A DNA stretch of 55,839 nt from Krasilnikovozyma curviuscula (Eukaryota > Basidiomycota > Tremellomycetes > Cystofilobasidiales > Mrakiaceae): positions 1 through 55,839 of the forward strand of contig MVAQ01000141.1 in assembly GCA_014825775.1 (NCBI GenBank). The letters are read 5' to 3'. A program made the position numbers and the translations under genes. This document shows positions 36,012-47,941 of this stretch, piece by piece (positions within the stretch are counted from its first letter, which is position 1; each line of letters opens with the position of its first letter). The notes beneath the pieces are model-generated. The model made no database searches. It saw only the letters and a list, made by a program, of their open reading frames with translations, and was not told the origin of the DNA.

Positions 36012-38086
36012 TCAGTGATCGTGCCCAATGATAGTACTCAGAACCAACGGTAGTACCATTCCAACGACCAAAAAGCCTGTCCGTGTAACCTTTCCGATCT
36101 CGTTACCAGAAGCAACCTCATCCTCCTCCCCATCCTCTCCAGCAACACTGGCGCTGCTGCTTTCCAGATCCTGCAGTACCGTGGCTACATAGAGAAACGT
36201 TCCTCCTGAGAACAGTAGCGAGCAACCTGTCCACCAACTGAGAGTTTGGTCGACGCCGCCAAGGTGGGTCGAGAGCAGCGTGATGAGGAGGTATGTTGTG
36301 ATCGCTCCCAATGGTGCCGCAGAAGCAAAGATGACAATATTTTGTTTAATTTGAGGGCGGGGTAACGAGTCGGCTAGGAGGGTGGTGCAGAGTCCTAGCG
36401 AGGCGGGGACTGAAGTTGACAAGAGGAGCAAACAGACAGGTGAGAAAGTGTTTTTAATTGTATAAGAGTAAAACTTCAACCACTTACTTTTGTGCATGAT
36501 GATAGCCATGAAAACGACTGCACTCAGCGTACCTGAAGGATTGATTGCACTCGCACCAAGAGCGATTCCATCTGCGGCTGAGTGAATGACCAAACCTGGA
36601 TATGAACAGGAGTAATGATGGAAAGGAAGGAGACAACGAGTGCGTCAGCTAATTGTATGCCTTTAAATAACAGAATGCTGAGTTTGCTGACCCAGAGTTG
36701 CAGTGAAAGATTTCTGATTATCATTCTGTTTCCTCTCAAGCGGCTGCTGAGACTGCGACCGCGCCATACTGACATTCAAGCTAGGGCTATTGGGTACGGA
36801 TCGACTACTCGACATGGAAGTCTCATTGCCAAAGTTCTCAGATTGCCTTCTCGTCAGAGGGAGCGCACCGCAAGTCCCGGTCTTCTGGTTCGCGTCTGGG
36901 ATCAGCGATTCACCGTCTTCGGTTGCCGGCGAGAAGCTGATATGGGAGTGATGGTGATGTGAATGGGATGAATCGGATGAGAACTGCTCGACGCTGTTGT
37001 ACGTCCGGGGCGGTGTTGGAGGAAGCGACGTGGTAGTGGGTTTATAGAGCGGTGGGGGTGATCCGTTGTTGTTTTTATTAATAGAAAGCAATAAAGGGGT
37101 TGTCAGAGTTAGTTCTTGTGCTGTGGTTGGTGTTCTCGACACCGCAGGATGATCATCTCCACAACTCTCCACAGGTGGACGACGATAACCTCGATGTCTT
37201 GAGGAATCAGGATGAATCAAACCGCACAGGAGCATGAGTAAGAATCCAGATAGTAGTGAGACCGCAATGGCGGTGGTCGGATGTTCGACGTGTTCAGGCT
37301 CGTCGTGTTCAATGGAAGCGATGGCGGTGATTGGCGACGTTGCTTGGTGGGATGTAGAGGCAGATAGGGATGACGAGTGGGACTCAGGAAGCAGTACTGA
37401 TGAATAAATGGTTTCGATACCTCTATAGTTGTCGTTGTGGTTTATGTTGTGGCAGAGGACAAGTGGAGAGATAAATGAGGAAGGTAACAGCTAATCAGCA
37501 GTCTTGTGTTTCCATAAGGAGCAAGAGTCAAGTAGCAAAATGAGATCAATGCGCTACATCATCTCTTCCTCAAGAAATGAACCTGCAGGTCGAGTTGACC
37601 AGGTGTGTTAGGGCTAGTCCCCCTCCAGCCCGGGCATCAACACTCTGTTGGTCAGTAGTCCCAGTGAAGGACAAGGCTCAAGCATTCGAAGTATTCCAAA
37701 AAGAGAGAATCTTGAACACTTCGACAGCTGCTTCATCTCCACATAGATTTCGCTGGCGAAGGAACATGTGTGTCTCTCCGTACCACGCACCAAAATCGCC
37801 TCGGATTCGAAAGGATCTCACTTACTCAGGTATGATGACCTGGAAAATGGAATGACCATGTAAGTATTTGACCAATTTTCCTTAGTAAGAGATCAGATCA
37901 AATCTAAAAACTCACCGTCAAAGCAGCTCCAACGAGAAGACCCATCCCAAACACGTTGAGGATGATCATCCTCCTCCTCCCACTAGATGACGACGTCGAA
38001 CCCAGAGTTAATAGAGGTAGGAACCCAATCAAGCAGCTCGAAGCACCCATGAGGATACATTGAACAAGGAGAACGAGGAATCCCAT
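36012..38086 (-). CDS. ZIP-family metal transporter (SLC39A9/Atx2-like)
   Basis: Membrane transporter for zinc or manganese, by family likely in Golgi or other endomembranes. Exons (- strand): 37916-38086, 37826-37839, 36692-37422, 36488-36595, 36012-36409, giving 473 residues. Helices I-II lie in MGFLVLLVQCILMG... and MIILNVFGMGLLVGAAL, helix III near LLSGFLLMLLCGLIH. The signature of helix IV, LVIHSAADGIALGAS, is followed by the MAIIMHKIPASLGL motif of helix V, with the metal-binding His residues intact. A cytosolic loop of about 180 residues, Ser/Pro-rich with a His cluster (HSHHHHSH), is inserted before helix IV and explains the length (animal relatives ~300). Exon 2 is a 14-nt microexon and the intron after it is 403 nt. 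Confidence 0.88.
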
Positions 38087-38508
38087 TGTTTGACCCCGCT
38101 TGCTGGAAACCGTTGAGGGTATTATCGTTGGTAGCTTCGCCTTTCAAGACTCTCTGCTGCAATGACTAGTCGAATTTCGAGCGCTTTGGGTCAAGCTCTC
38201 GTTAGCAGAGAGTCACTTACCTTGATTCTGAGAAAAGAGCACTTTCAGCGTTAGACTGATGAGGTTCTCCAGATGCTTACAAAATCACTGAGACCACGTC
38301 GGAGGGCGAAGCTACCTGCTGAACTACCATAACAAGGCCAGTCCTGTGTAGAATGAATCCTTAAATTGTAAAGAATAGGCTCTGTTCTCTGAGTAGAAAG
38401 CGGAGCTGTTCTCCAAAATGCCCAACTTGGGCATGTGTCACCAAAGCAGAGTGATACCATGAAACATCCATAATCTACACTGAACAAACAACACTTTCAA
38501 ATTCCTGA
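38087..38508. other. Intergenic between ZIP and AN1 genes
   Basis: 422 bp upstream of the ZIP gene and downstream of the AN1 gene, both on the minus strand. No supported gene. Confidence 0.35.
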
Positions 38509-39704
38509 TCATGCTATCTGACAACCATCCTTTCCATCATCTCCATGCCTCCTTCGATCGCTCTCCTTCCTGGCGGACTCTATTGCAAACGCCATCTCTT
38601 CGTTTTTTGTGAGCAATCCCTTCTTCGCTCGAGCTTGAAGAGCTTTCTCTGCTGACTTGGCTTCTTGTTTCGCATGCCTAAAGTGAGAGCAGACATTCGT
38701 TGATCAGTCGGTTCGAAGGCCATGGGATGCAGATCACAACAAAGTGAAGGGAGGTGGAAGCTAACCTTACCGACTCTTGGCAGATAGAGGGAATGGAGTA
38801 GGAGTGATGGTAGGAGGTTTGTTATTGGTGTCCTTTGAAGCGCTGTCCGCTGCACTCGCTGCGGCTCGTTTGATGGCCGCTAAACCAGCTTCGCGATTGG
38901 GGCCACCGAGTTGTTTTCTCATATCAGACAACAGCGTTGATTTGGAAATGATTGACGCTGGTTTCTGGTTGGGGTAAGAGGGCGAGGTGAGAGACTTCGT
39001 TTCGGTGGAGCAATTATGAGCAGCTTCCATGCGGTGCGGTAAGCAGAACAGGTGTTTGCAAGCCTACAAATTTAAAGTAAGAGCAAATAGTATTGAGACC
39101 GAAATTCTGTGCGTCGACAAGAATATCTGTTACTTACCTCACACTTCACACCTCCGCCAAATACGGCCAGGCTCTTCTTGCAACCTCTGCTCCAACAGAC
39201 CTCTCCCCTCTGCTTCCTGACTTTCAATGTAACAGCTTCACCACAAGCCTTCGAATCGATGTGTCGACTCATAGTGTCGTTCGGATCGCCTCCAACCGGT
39301 GTGCCCACGGGCAGTGAACACAGAGGACATACGATGGGTGTCCGGTCGAGAGGTGGGTGAGAACAGGAGTGTCGGTAGTGCTGATGGTGATCCATACAGA
39401 AAGCACTCTTACATCCTGGGCATTTAATAGGGAGGAAATCGACCTAAGGGAGCAAAGAGGGGAAATGAATGCCAAGTGTTAGTAATCAGGGACCAAGCTG
39501 ACTTCAGACGTTCAGTAAAACTGAAGCTTCAATTCGACTCACCAAATGACATCCATCAGCAGCGCATTCCGTATCGTTCTTCATCCTGATCATTTCAGAA
39601 TGGTACTCGGACATTTCGTTAGGTGGGAGAAGTAGGACTGGGGTAGACGACCTCGAAGAAGAAGAGGCAGAGCTTTCTGTAGGTGGTAGGTGGAGGAAAG
39701 CCAT
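38509..39704 (-). CDS. AN1-type zinc-finger protein (ZFAND2/Cuz1-like)
   Basis: Four exons (- strand): 39543-39704, 39138-39443, 38771-39063, 38509-38677, giving 309 residues. Two AN1 zinc-finger domains can be laid out: residues ~45-85 (CAADGCHLVDFLPIKCPGC...FCMDHHQHYRHSC) and ~139-178 (CWSRGCKK...VKCEACKHLFCLPHR...HNC); both need the splice joins to be complete. A further Cys/His pair set (CPLC...H...C) lies between them. The C-terminal third is Ala/Lys/Glu-rich and helical. AN1 proteins of this type bind the proteasome and Cdc48/p97 and respond to arsenite or heat stress. The exact orthologue is not certain. Confidence 0.85.
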
Positions 39705-40461
39705 GCTTCTTTAAATTACTTCTGATTGGTAAAAAGATCACTGGTGGAATTGATGACTGAGCGCTTCGTCTTCGTTCGAGGTGGAACTTGAGCTGGACTT
39801 CGAACCTGCTGGAAGGAGCCACCAATATTTTTATTATTTTAATATTTTCTCTCCTTTTTAATTCTGGAAGAAATTGCTTTTAAATAAAGTTATTCAACAC
39901 TTTGTGAAGCATACCCCTTGGAGTTGAAGCCATTATACACCGATATGTTCGGCAGTTCACGAAATCAAAACAAGTTCATCGCGTTTTGGTTTTTTTTTGT
40001 CGATTTTTTAATCAGAGAAATAAAGCGAACTAAGATCACTCCCAATGAGTAAACTTAGAGACACCGAATGATCGTTCCATCCGCCAAGTGGAGCCAGCCT
40101 CATCTTCGAGAGCGATCGAATTCTGCAGCTTCCTAGCGACCTCTTCGCATCCGAAACATTCTCCAGTAGAGAAACCAACCTCGTTCAGCGGGTAAATTTC
40201 TCTACCTCACACTTCCCTTCAAGCAGCTCTTCTTGGAGGATAGTCTTCACTGGCTGACTAAGAATCTAATTGAACCCCCCAGAGCCTGAGCGTGGTTAAA
40301 GGTGAACTGCCCGTCGATCTCAGCCGGACCTCGTATTTCTTCTAATCCAGCTTCGCGGCACTTTTCACAGTATCAAAGAATAGTAAGGTGGACGTACATT
40401 CCTGGTACTAGCACATTAAAGGCTTCCTCCTGCCGTCCACTTCTTAACAAAGCAATCTGTT
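39705..40461. promoter_or_regulatory. Divergent intergenic region between AN1 and receptor genes
   Basis: 757 bp between opposed start codons. An AT-rich block at 39825-39905 (including TTTTAAATAAAG) and T-runs near 39990-40010 stand out from the surrounding base composition and may be core promoter of the AN1 gene. No gene is recognised. Confidence 0.4.
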
Positions 40462-42251
40462 ATGTCTCTAAATATCACCGATGCTATGGAGGCGGAAGCA
40501 ACGAACTCGTTACTCATACCAGCGTATCTTGGGATTGGGCTTAATAGTATTCTCGTACTATTGTTCATCTTCGTTTACTGTCATCGGAAGGCTGCCAAAA
40601 GACATCTCAATCGAGTGTCGTTCAGGTTGGTCGCCGTGTCATCAATCTCAAAGTGAGTCAGTTTCTTCCTCGTCCTTCGAGCAGTAATGAAAGTATGACT
40701 TGAATCATTGAGACATTTTTTCTTCTGGTGATAGTCTGGTCTATGCTGTGGCTCTGATTGGGACTCCGTTTGGAGAACTGAGCGCTGGCGAACTTCGAGT
40801 CTGCAAAACAAGCATGTTTCTTCTGATGTGGATGCTCCACTTCTCATCTGGTCTTACAGCCTGTATTGCATTGAACATCCAGTATGTGCTCGAGCATAAT
40901 GTTTTGTTATCGAGAACTAACTCGATTCCGGAACTGTTTGGTTCGCTCTATTTCTTCCTCTACGGCAGATTGTTGGTGGTGAATAACGTCAGGAACAAGC
41001 ATCTGGAGAAGTATTACTACCTCGGTGCTGCCTTACTGGCGTCGATTCTCATCTTCCCCGCCCTCGGAGGAGGGGCTTACGGGTAATTAGCCATTTTCCC
41101 AGCTCCCCTGGAGGTATTAGACGACTACTGACCAGCAGCATCAACTATTAGGTACTCTGAAGCAAACGATGGGTGCTGGTACGCCCCTCCATCAGCCTCA
41201 GCCCGTATTGGCTGGCAGCTTGGTACCCAAGTGGTCCCGAACATTGTGATGTCGATCGTCGAATTGAGTCTCTTTACTTCTGTCGCTGTGTTCATGAGAA
41301 AAGCTGGAGTCAGTAATTTGCAGTTCTTTCTACTCTAAAGAAAAGCAAGTTAACCAATGTATTTCTTTATAGTCCAATTCACACGCGCTCGGAACCTCTA
41401 CCGCTACCCAAAAAGAAGGGGCTGTTTACAAGAGATATCGATACATCATTTTTCGAATTGGTCAGTCATTAGCGCCTAGGAGCTCATCACCATGTTCTGA
41501 ACCTGTGTTGGATAGCGCTTTACCCTCTGGTGTCGGTGGTGGTCAATCTCATCGCTTCTTTAATGGATGTTTATTTGACGAGACTTCAGTCGATCGATAC
41601 CATCGAGCAGTTTAACGCTCAGACAGCTGGTGAGTCTCAAATACCCTTCTCATTCCCCCTTGAAGTGACTGAGGGTATGTTTGTGCGATCTCATAGACAA
41701 TGTTTTCTACGGCATGCGAGCGATTGTGTTTCCCTTCCTCTCAATCACCGATCCTAGCATGATAGCCTGTCTTCGAAGTATCTTCAAACATTACAGAGGT
41801 GTTGAGACTGTTTCTTCTTCTCTTGGAGTAGGGTAGAGTGCTTCGAAAACGTACCCGGAAACTACTCAAGAGCACTCCGTCTCACCATTCTCCGGGATCA
41901 AAGTGGGCGTGAATATTGAGACGGTGCTTGGCCATTCGACTCTCTTCTCTTTAATTTCTAAGATCACACTAACTGTTTTCCCCTTCTGTTCAGTTCATTG
42001 ATCCAGGAGTCGAAAGTGTGGTTCTTTCGGAAACGAAAGAGGGTAGGGCTCAAGGTAATATGACGGGCGAGTACAATAGCGAGTCGCGGAAAGTGATCTA
42101 CGACCATGGCTCTAAATCGGGGAGGAAAGAGGCATGGGATTCGGAGGTACTAGCATCTCAGGATGTCACTACAGTGGAAGCTCAGCAGTCGTCGAGGAGT
42201 AGGATGGAAGCTGAAAGAAAACAAAGAATAGACTTCGAAAAAGCGATATGA
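40462..42251 (+). CDS. Seven-helix G-protein-coupled receptor (fungal)
   Basis: Exons: 40462-40652, 40735-41082, 41152-41308, 41373-41460, 41516-41629, 41697-41800, 41837-41923, 41994-42251, giving 448 residues. Seven hydrophobic segments can be placed: LGIGLNSILVLLFIFVY; RLVAVSSISNLVYAVALIG; a Cys-led third helix (CKTSMFLLMWMLHFSSGL); LGAALLASILIFPALG; VVPNIVMSIVELSLFTSVAV; FRIALYPLVSVVVNLIASL; GMRAIVFPFLSITDPSMIA. NIT near the N-terminus is a possible glycosylation site. The tail is charged and Ser/Thr-rich. The layout resembles fungal cAMP-receptor-like or orphan receptors; the ligand is unknown. The join after helix VII needs a 36-nt intron; without it the protein ends 14 residues later with a much shorter tail. 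Confidence 0.8.
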
Positions 42252-42783
42252 CACGCTTCATCCCCTTCGAACTAAACCTGGGAAATGAAAGACGTATATT
42301 GAAGGTGCTAGAGTGGGAGAGACCTTTGAGCTCCTGGCAATCTAATTCCAATGCGATGGAACATCGACGCCAACATAACATTCTGTCCTCCCATTACCGC
42401 TGAAGCAACAAAAGGCACTCTTTTCTTCAAATAAGCTTTTCTATCAATACTCACAACCTTTCAGAGCTCATTGGATTATTCTGTTGAAGCACCATTCCTC
42501 AACCTTTGAATACTATTTTGATATCACGCTGAACGTAACTAGCTAGGCTCAAACTCTTTTCTGAGCACCACCAAGCAATTTTCGTCTTAAAAAGTATTGA
42601 AAATGGAACTCTATTCTTGAATACAATCCTCATCTAGATATCGCAGAATCTGAAAATTCACATTAACCACGTCTTTGCGGTCAAGCGCCGACTCCATATG
42701 TCGGGGAGCAAAGCAGACTGCTACTTCCCGTCCAACTGCGTCTTGGAACATCTGCACGACCCGTATCTGCACCTTGGACAGCT
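42252..42783. other. Intergenic between receptor and antiporter genes
   Basis: 532 bp between two plus-strand genes. It should hold the antiporter promoter and leader. No gene is recognised. Confidence 0.35.
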
Positions 42784-45700
42784 ATGTCATCAGGTAACGG
42801 TGACACGCCCAGGGGTTCAGTAACCCCAGCCCCTTTCATAGCGACCCCTGGGCCGTCGTCGGTTTCCCAACAGGCTGCTCGAGGTCGGCCACCACCCCAG
42901 GCTGCTTCAGCATCGCCCAGCACAGCTACGCCTACAGTTTCTACCTCGCGGCTCCAGCAACAGCAACAGCAACAGCTGAGCCAGCAACATCAATACCAGC
43001 AACAGCGTCAGAGAGAGCGTTCCGTCAGCAGACACGGCCTTCGTCTCACTCGTTCCCCCTCGAGCTCGTCGTCAAATACAGGAGAAGCTGAAGATCAATC
43101 CTTCATGTCCTCAGCATCCCCAACAAGGCAAACTTATGCTCAGGCTGCTACAGCTAGACAGCAGCCAGCTCCCCCACCTCCGAGCGCTTTCCTCTCGAAT
43201 CGACAGCAGTCAAGCAGAAACGTAGGAAACCGTCGATCGGTCTCAAGACCACCCCCAGCAACAGACGATAACGACGAAGAGGTCCATGGTGACGACGAGG
43301 TTACTCCCAGAGATTATGGTGAAGAGCTCATCAGACGTCGTATGAAGGAGAGGAAGCTCGCCAAACAATTGAACCTGGGCTATGGTTTCGAAGGGAGTGG
43401 CGGAGGGGACATGCCTCACACACCAGGTGTTAGTAGTGGTGGGGCGAGGAGTAGAGCAACTTCCAGATCAAGACCAAGAGACAGGAGTAGTGCACTAGAA
43501 GCAGGCAGTGGGGGTGATTTCTTCACCAACGCACACGAACACTCGACTCAACAACCTCCAGTGGCAGCACGAAGCCCCTCCGTCATTCTACACACTAATC
43601 CGTTTGAGAGCGACGCGGACGAAAGGAGCTTCAATGATGCTGGTAGCATGGATGAAACAACGGCTAGCGAAGCTTCTTACGGCGGCAAAGCTGGTGGTGA
43701 TGAAACACCTGGAAGGCGCGATTTGGCAGCATCGTTCCACAACGAGGTCGACGCTGCTATTGAGCAAGCTGCCCGTTCAGTTAATGAGGAGGATGAAATT
43801 TTGATGGGTGAAGATGACGAAGATATCCTCGACGGTGGGCACGACGACGATGAAGATGACGGCGATGTCGAACTCACTCTCAAGGACCGGCAAGATGTAC
43901 GTCGCATTCGCTTCCTTTTCAGATATCTTTAACAAGATAACTTACTTCTATTCTCTGGGTGTAGGCAATTAACATCGAGCATCCTTTCGGTCTCCCAATC
44001 TGGAAACCAGCCCTGTATAAGAAGTCTCGTTCAGTTACTCGTAACGCCGATTCAGCTCTGCACTCCATCCCATCAGCCGCCGCTCAACGACATCTATTAC
44101 CTGGAAACCTTCTATGGGCATTTCTTTTTGGTTGGTGGCTGAGTGTCGTGTGCTTTGCCATTGCATGCATCATCTGGGTTGTCGAAGGCGGAGGAGGACG
44201 ATACAGTAGTTTGGTCGGTGGATTTGGATGGTACATCGGCTGGCCATTCGGGAAGTACGTCGAAGGAGAAGGTCTGTTTGGAGGAGATCTTGAAGAGGAA
44301 GAGCGTGAAGCTGAAGGCGATCGCACTGTCTCTCCTGTTGGCGAGGAGGAGGAAGCCGAGGAGGGAGACGACGGTAGCAGGATGCCTCGCACAAACACTC
44401 AGAACTCTTCAGCAACAATACGAATTGGCATCGATCATGATATATTCGGAGAGAACGGCCACTCTTCACTTCCCGACGAGCCAAGAACCCCAAACACAAT
44501 TCCGCGAGACTTCGGCGCCAGTACTGAAGCTTCATCGTTCACCATCCGACCATCTCAATCATTACCCACAGAGACTCAACCTTTGCTCACTGCCAATATT
44601 GAATCTGAGCGTCCTCTTACCACTAAACAGTCCAAGGTCGCCTTCTCAGCTTCTCCGGCCCGTTCCGTTAAATCGGGCTTCGTTCGCGGGTTCTCTTCGT
44701 ACGGCGCTACCAACTCCGGCGGTTACCAACCTGTTTCAGCATCACAAACTCAAAATGAACTCACTCACAAATCTCTCTCGTTGATTTTGGGTGGAATTGC
44801 GTTCTGGTTCTTCTTCCTCAGCGTAATTGCGCCTTTGATGCTTCTCGTCTGCATCATCTGCTGGGGTATGGTCATCACCATCCCAATGGCCAAGCTCACA
44901 TGGGCGCTACTTAAGCATGTCTACTCCCGTCCTTTAGAAATTGGTTTCAGACCTGCACCAAAGGCAATTGTCGAAATCTCGTCTACAGAACCTCAAAGCC
45001 CTGGCACTGTCAAAGCTGCCCGACTTCGTCCAGGTCAAATTGCCCCAACAGCCGGTCCACGTTCAACAGTCCTTCTTTGTACTTACAAAGCCATTGGATT
45101 ACAATACTACAAGTATACAGTAGGAGGTGTAAACATCTTGTTCATCAACTTGTTGCCCTTGGTCTTCTTCGTGATTTTGGACGCCAACCTCTTGCTTCCG
45201 CTGTCAGAGAACCATGATCTCGGCGTATTCCTCAACTTCATCACCAATAGAGTTACTATCTTCATCCTCTCCCTGGCTTCAGTCATTCCACTGTCGTACT
45301 TCATTGGTATGGCCGTCGCATCCATTTCAGCTCAATCCAGTATCGGACTGGGTGCCGTCATCAATGCAACGTTCGGTTCTATCATTGAGATCATCCTGTA
45401 TGCTATTGCATTGATGGACGGAAAGGGTAGACTAGTTGAAGGTTCGATTGTGGGAAGTTTGCTTGCTGGCGTCCTTCTGATGCCTGGTGCTTCGATGGCT
45501 AGTGGTGCCTTCAGAAGGAAGGAACAGAAGTTCAACGCTAAGAGTGCTGGTGTTACGAGTACTATGTTGATCATGGCTATCATTGGTACATTGACTCCTA
45601 CCCTTTTCTATCAAGTCTACGGGACTGTAAGTCACACTCCTCTTACCTGTCTTTCCTCTCAGTGTCTCATAACCTGTCCTCGACTTCATTAGTTTGAGCT

Positions 45701-47313
45701 TATCTGTGATGGATGTCCAGATCCTACTGGACTGTCTTCTCAACCTTGGCAGTGCGGCAGCTGCAGGTACACACACCCCGATCCAGCGTCAGATCCATTC
45801 TACCAGGACAAAGTCAAGTCTCTCATGTACTTCTGTGCCTTCATCTTGTTGCTGGTGAGTTTTCCTTTTTTGCTTCCAAGTCAGGCATCTTTTGACTTGA
45901 GACCGTCATACTCTAGTCATACCTCATCGGTCTCTGGTTCTCGCTCAGAACTCACGCATCTCAAATCTGGCAGAACCCTCAACAGCTGCTGCAAGCCCAA
46001 GAGAATACGAACGCTATCAACCGGGCTTCCGTCTACCACCGTATCACTCCTGCTGCCCTTGCTAAGGATGTCCGCGACTTATTGCCAACACATCGATCCA
46101 GCGGCGAGAGGGAGAGACCACCTTCCGTTCTTGGAGCTTCTTCGACTGCAGGCGATCATCACAACAGGTCACCATCCGTTCAGGGCCGCACACGCCCAGT
46201 ATCAGTTTCAAGACGAAATACTGCGTCTCAACAAGACTTACATCACAGCTACACTTCAGCTGGTGGTCTCACACCTTTCATTGAGAGCTACAATCGCGAT
46301 CTCAAAGATGGGAATGTTCCACCAATATCGCTGCCAGGTCAATTGACATCGGAAGATTTCACAAGGGCTGTTGCTGCTGCAACTGTGACTGCTCTCAGAC
46401 ATCAGCAATCTGCCACTTCTGTTACCAAAGCACAAAAACCTCCTCCAGTTCCTGCTGCCACAGATGCTCATGAAGAGGCACATGGGGGACACGAAGCACC
46501 TTCTTGGAGTAGAGCTGTCAGTTACAGTGTCTTGTTGGGATGCACTGCATTATATGCTTTGATTGCTGGTGAGTTTTCCAAGGTTTCCTGTACCCCTAAG
46601 GACGCTTCGCTGATATGAGACGCTCTTCTCTCTCGCAGAAATCCTCGTCGATGTTGTTGATGTTGTTCTTGAAGGCTCAGGAATCGATGAGAAGTTCCTC
46701 GGTGTTACTCTCTTCGCTCTGGTCCCTAACACTACAGAATTTATGAACGCCATGTCCTTCGCTCTGAACGGCAACATTGCATTGAGTATGGAAATTGGTT
46801 CAGCGTACGCGCTTCAGGTCTGCCTACTTCAAATTCCAGCAATGGTTGCTTTCTCAGCGCTCTATGATCCCTCGAAGATGGGCGAAGTCTATGACACCTT
46901 CACTCTTGTTTTCCCGCAATGGGATGTGATTGGTAAGTAGCCCCGTCTTTTCTCGTTATTTCGCGTTTGCATGAGCTAGTGCTGACTGACTGTCAACTTG
47001 ACAGCAATCATATTTTCCATATTCCTTCTTACCTACACTTACATTGAGGCCAGAGCGAACTATCACAGAGGATCTATCTTGATTCTAGCGTAAGTCTCTT
47101 CGCGCTCTTTTGTCGAAGAGTTCAGACAGTCTCACTTAGCTGGTTTGATTTTTTAGCTACTTGGTTTTAGTTTCAGGGTTCTACTACGCACCAAGCTTCC
47201 AAGGAAATGAAAACGTCGACGGTAGGGTCACCTGGCCCTCCAATGGCGCCAACCTGGATCCTTTGGCCTTTGCAGAAAATGCCAAGATAACTTTGATGTC
47301 ATTGTGGTCTTAG
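42784..47313 (+). CDS. VNX1: Vacuolar monovalent cation/H+ antiporter, VNX1-like (CaCA family)
   Basis: Exons: 42784-43896, 43965-45626, 45693-45854, 45917-46568, 46639-46932, 47005-47089, 47157-47313, giving 1374 residues. The cytosolic N-terminus (~370 residues) is low complexity with a Gln-rich run, Ser-rich and acidic stretches. A membrane region follows, starting AINIEHPFGLPIWKPALYKKSRS and GNLLWAFLFGWWL, typical of the Vnx1 subgroup. The two sodium/calcium exchanger repeats are clear: GLGAVINATFGSIIEIILYAIAL and LGVTLFALVPNTTEFMNAMSFALNG, each with the acidic residue of the alpha motif. A second variable loop (~46000-46470) separates them. Yeast Vnx1 exchanges Na+ or K+ for H+ at the vacuole. 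The protein is about 450 residues longer than yeast Vnx1, mainly in disordered regions. Confidence 0.88.
42954..43018 (+). repeat. CAG/CAA glutamine-coding repeat in the VNX1-like N-terminus
   Basis: An imperfect trinucleotide run encodes seven consecutive Gln, then Gln-rich sequence with Leu, Ser, His, Tyr and Arg interruptions. It is in frame within exon 1 of the antiporter gene and is likely length-variable between strains. Confidence 0.8.
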
Positions 47314-47941
47314 ATTGAGAGATCACAATACATTGTGTTCTCTGCTTCCGTCGTCGATTTGACTTTATTACTTTTTTTTCTCTCGCATGTCTTAATTTCG
47401 CAGCATTCACCACCATAGCACATCTCCTTTAACTCTCACGAAAACATACCGAACATACCCATAAGAACGAAATGATGATAATACCAATTGTCTCCAAACT
47501 GAGTACCGCGCGGCAAGTTGTAGTCAGGGCATCAAGATCGGTATTAAATACGCAGACCAGCTAGTGCAATGTGTCACACAAAAGTCACACCCTCTTCTCC
47601 GTGCCAATCGAATCCGTGTATCTTACGTCTCGACAGTTTCGGAGTGAATGATGATAGTCCTCAACCAACTTGCTTAAGACTGTTTCAGCCTTGACCATAC
47701 ATTTATCGTGATGAGTGCAGTGAGATTGGTGGGTAATCAAGCTTCTTCAGAATACTCTGAACTGCCTTTTTTTTCATTGAGAAATGGGACAGCTTTAGAT
47801 ACACGAGGAGTGACCCTCAATCGACAGGAAGCCTAAAGCTGTTTGGAGAAGTGAAAGCAAGGGGCGATATTTTACTTATTCTTTCCCATTGGCCCTTTTT
47901 TAGCTCATAAATTCATGTTGCATTAACTATATGAGTTCAAA
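47314..47941. other. Convergent 3' intergenic region
   Basis: 628 bp between the stops of the antiporter and hexokinase genes. It holds short T-runs (47368-47380, 47767-47774) but no recognised gene or RNA. Confidence 0.35.

Noticed and set aside
37577..37855. Plus-strand open frame of 92 codons
   Set aside because: It overlaps the long intron and microexon of the ZIP gene on the opposite strand and has no family match.
44143..44784. 213-codon plus-strand frame inside the antiporter gene
   Set aside because: It is an out-of-frame shadow of antiporter exon 2, which carries the conserved membrane domain.
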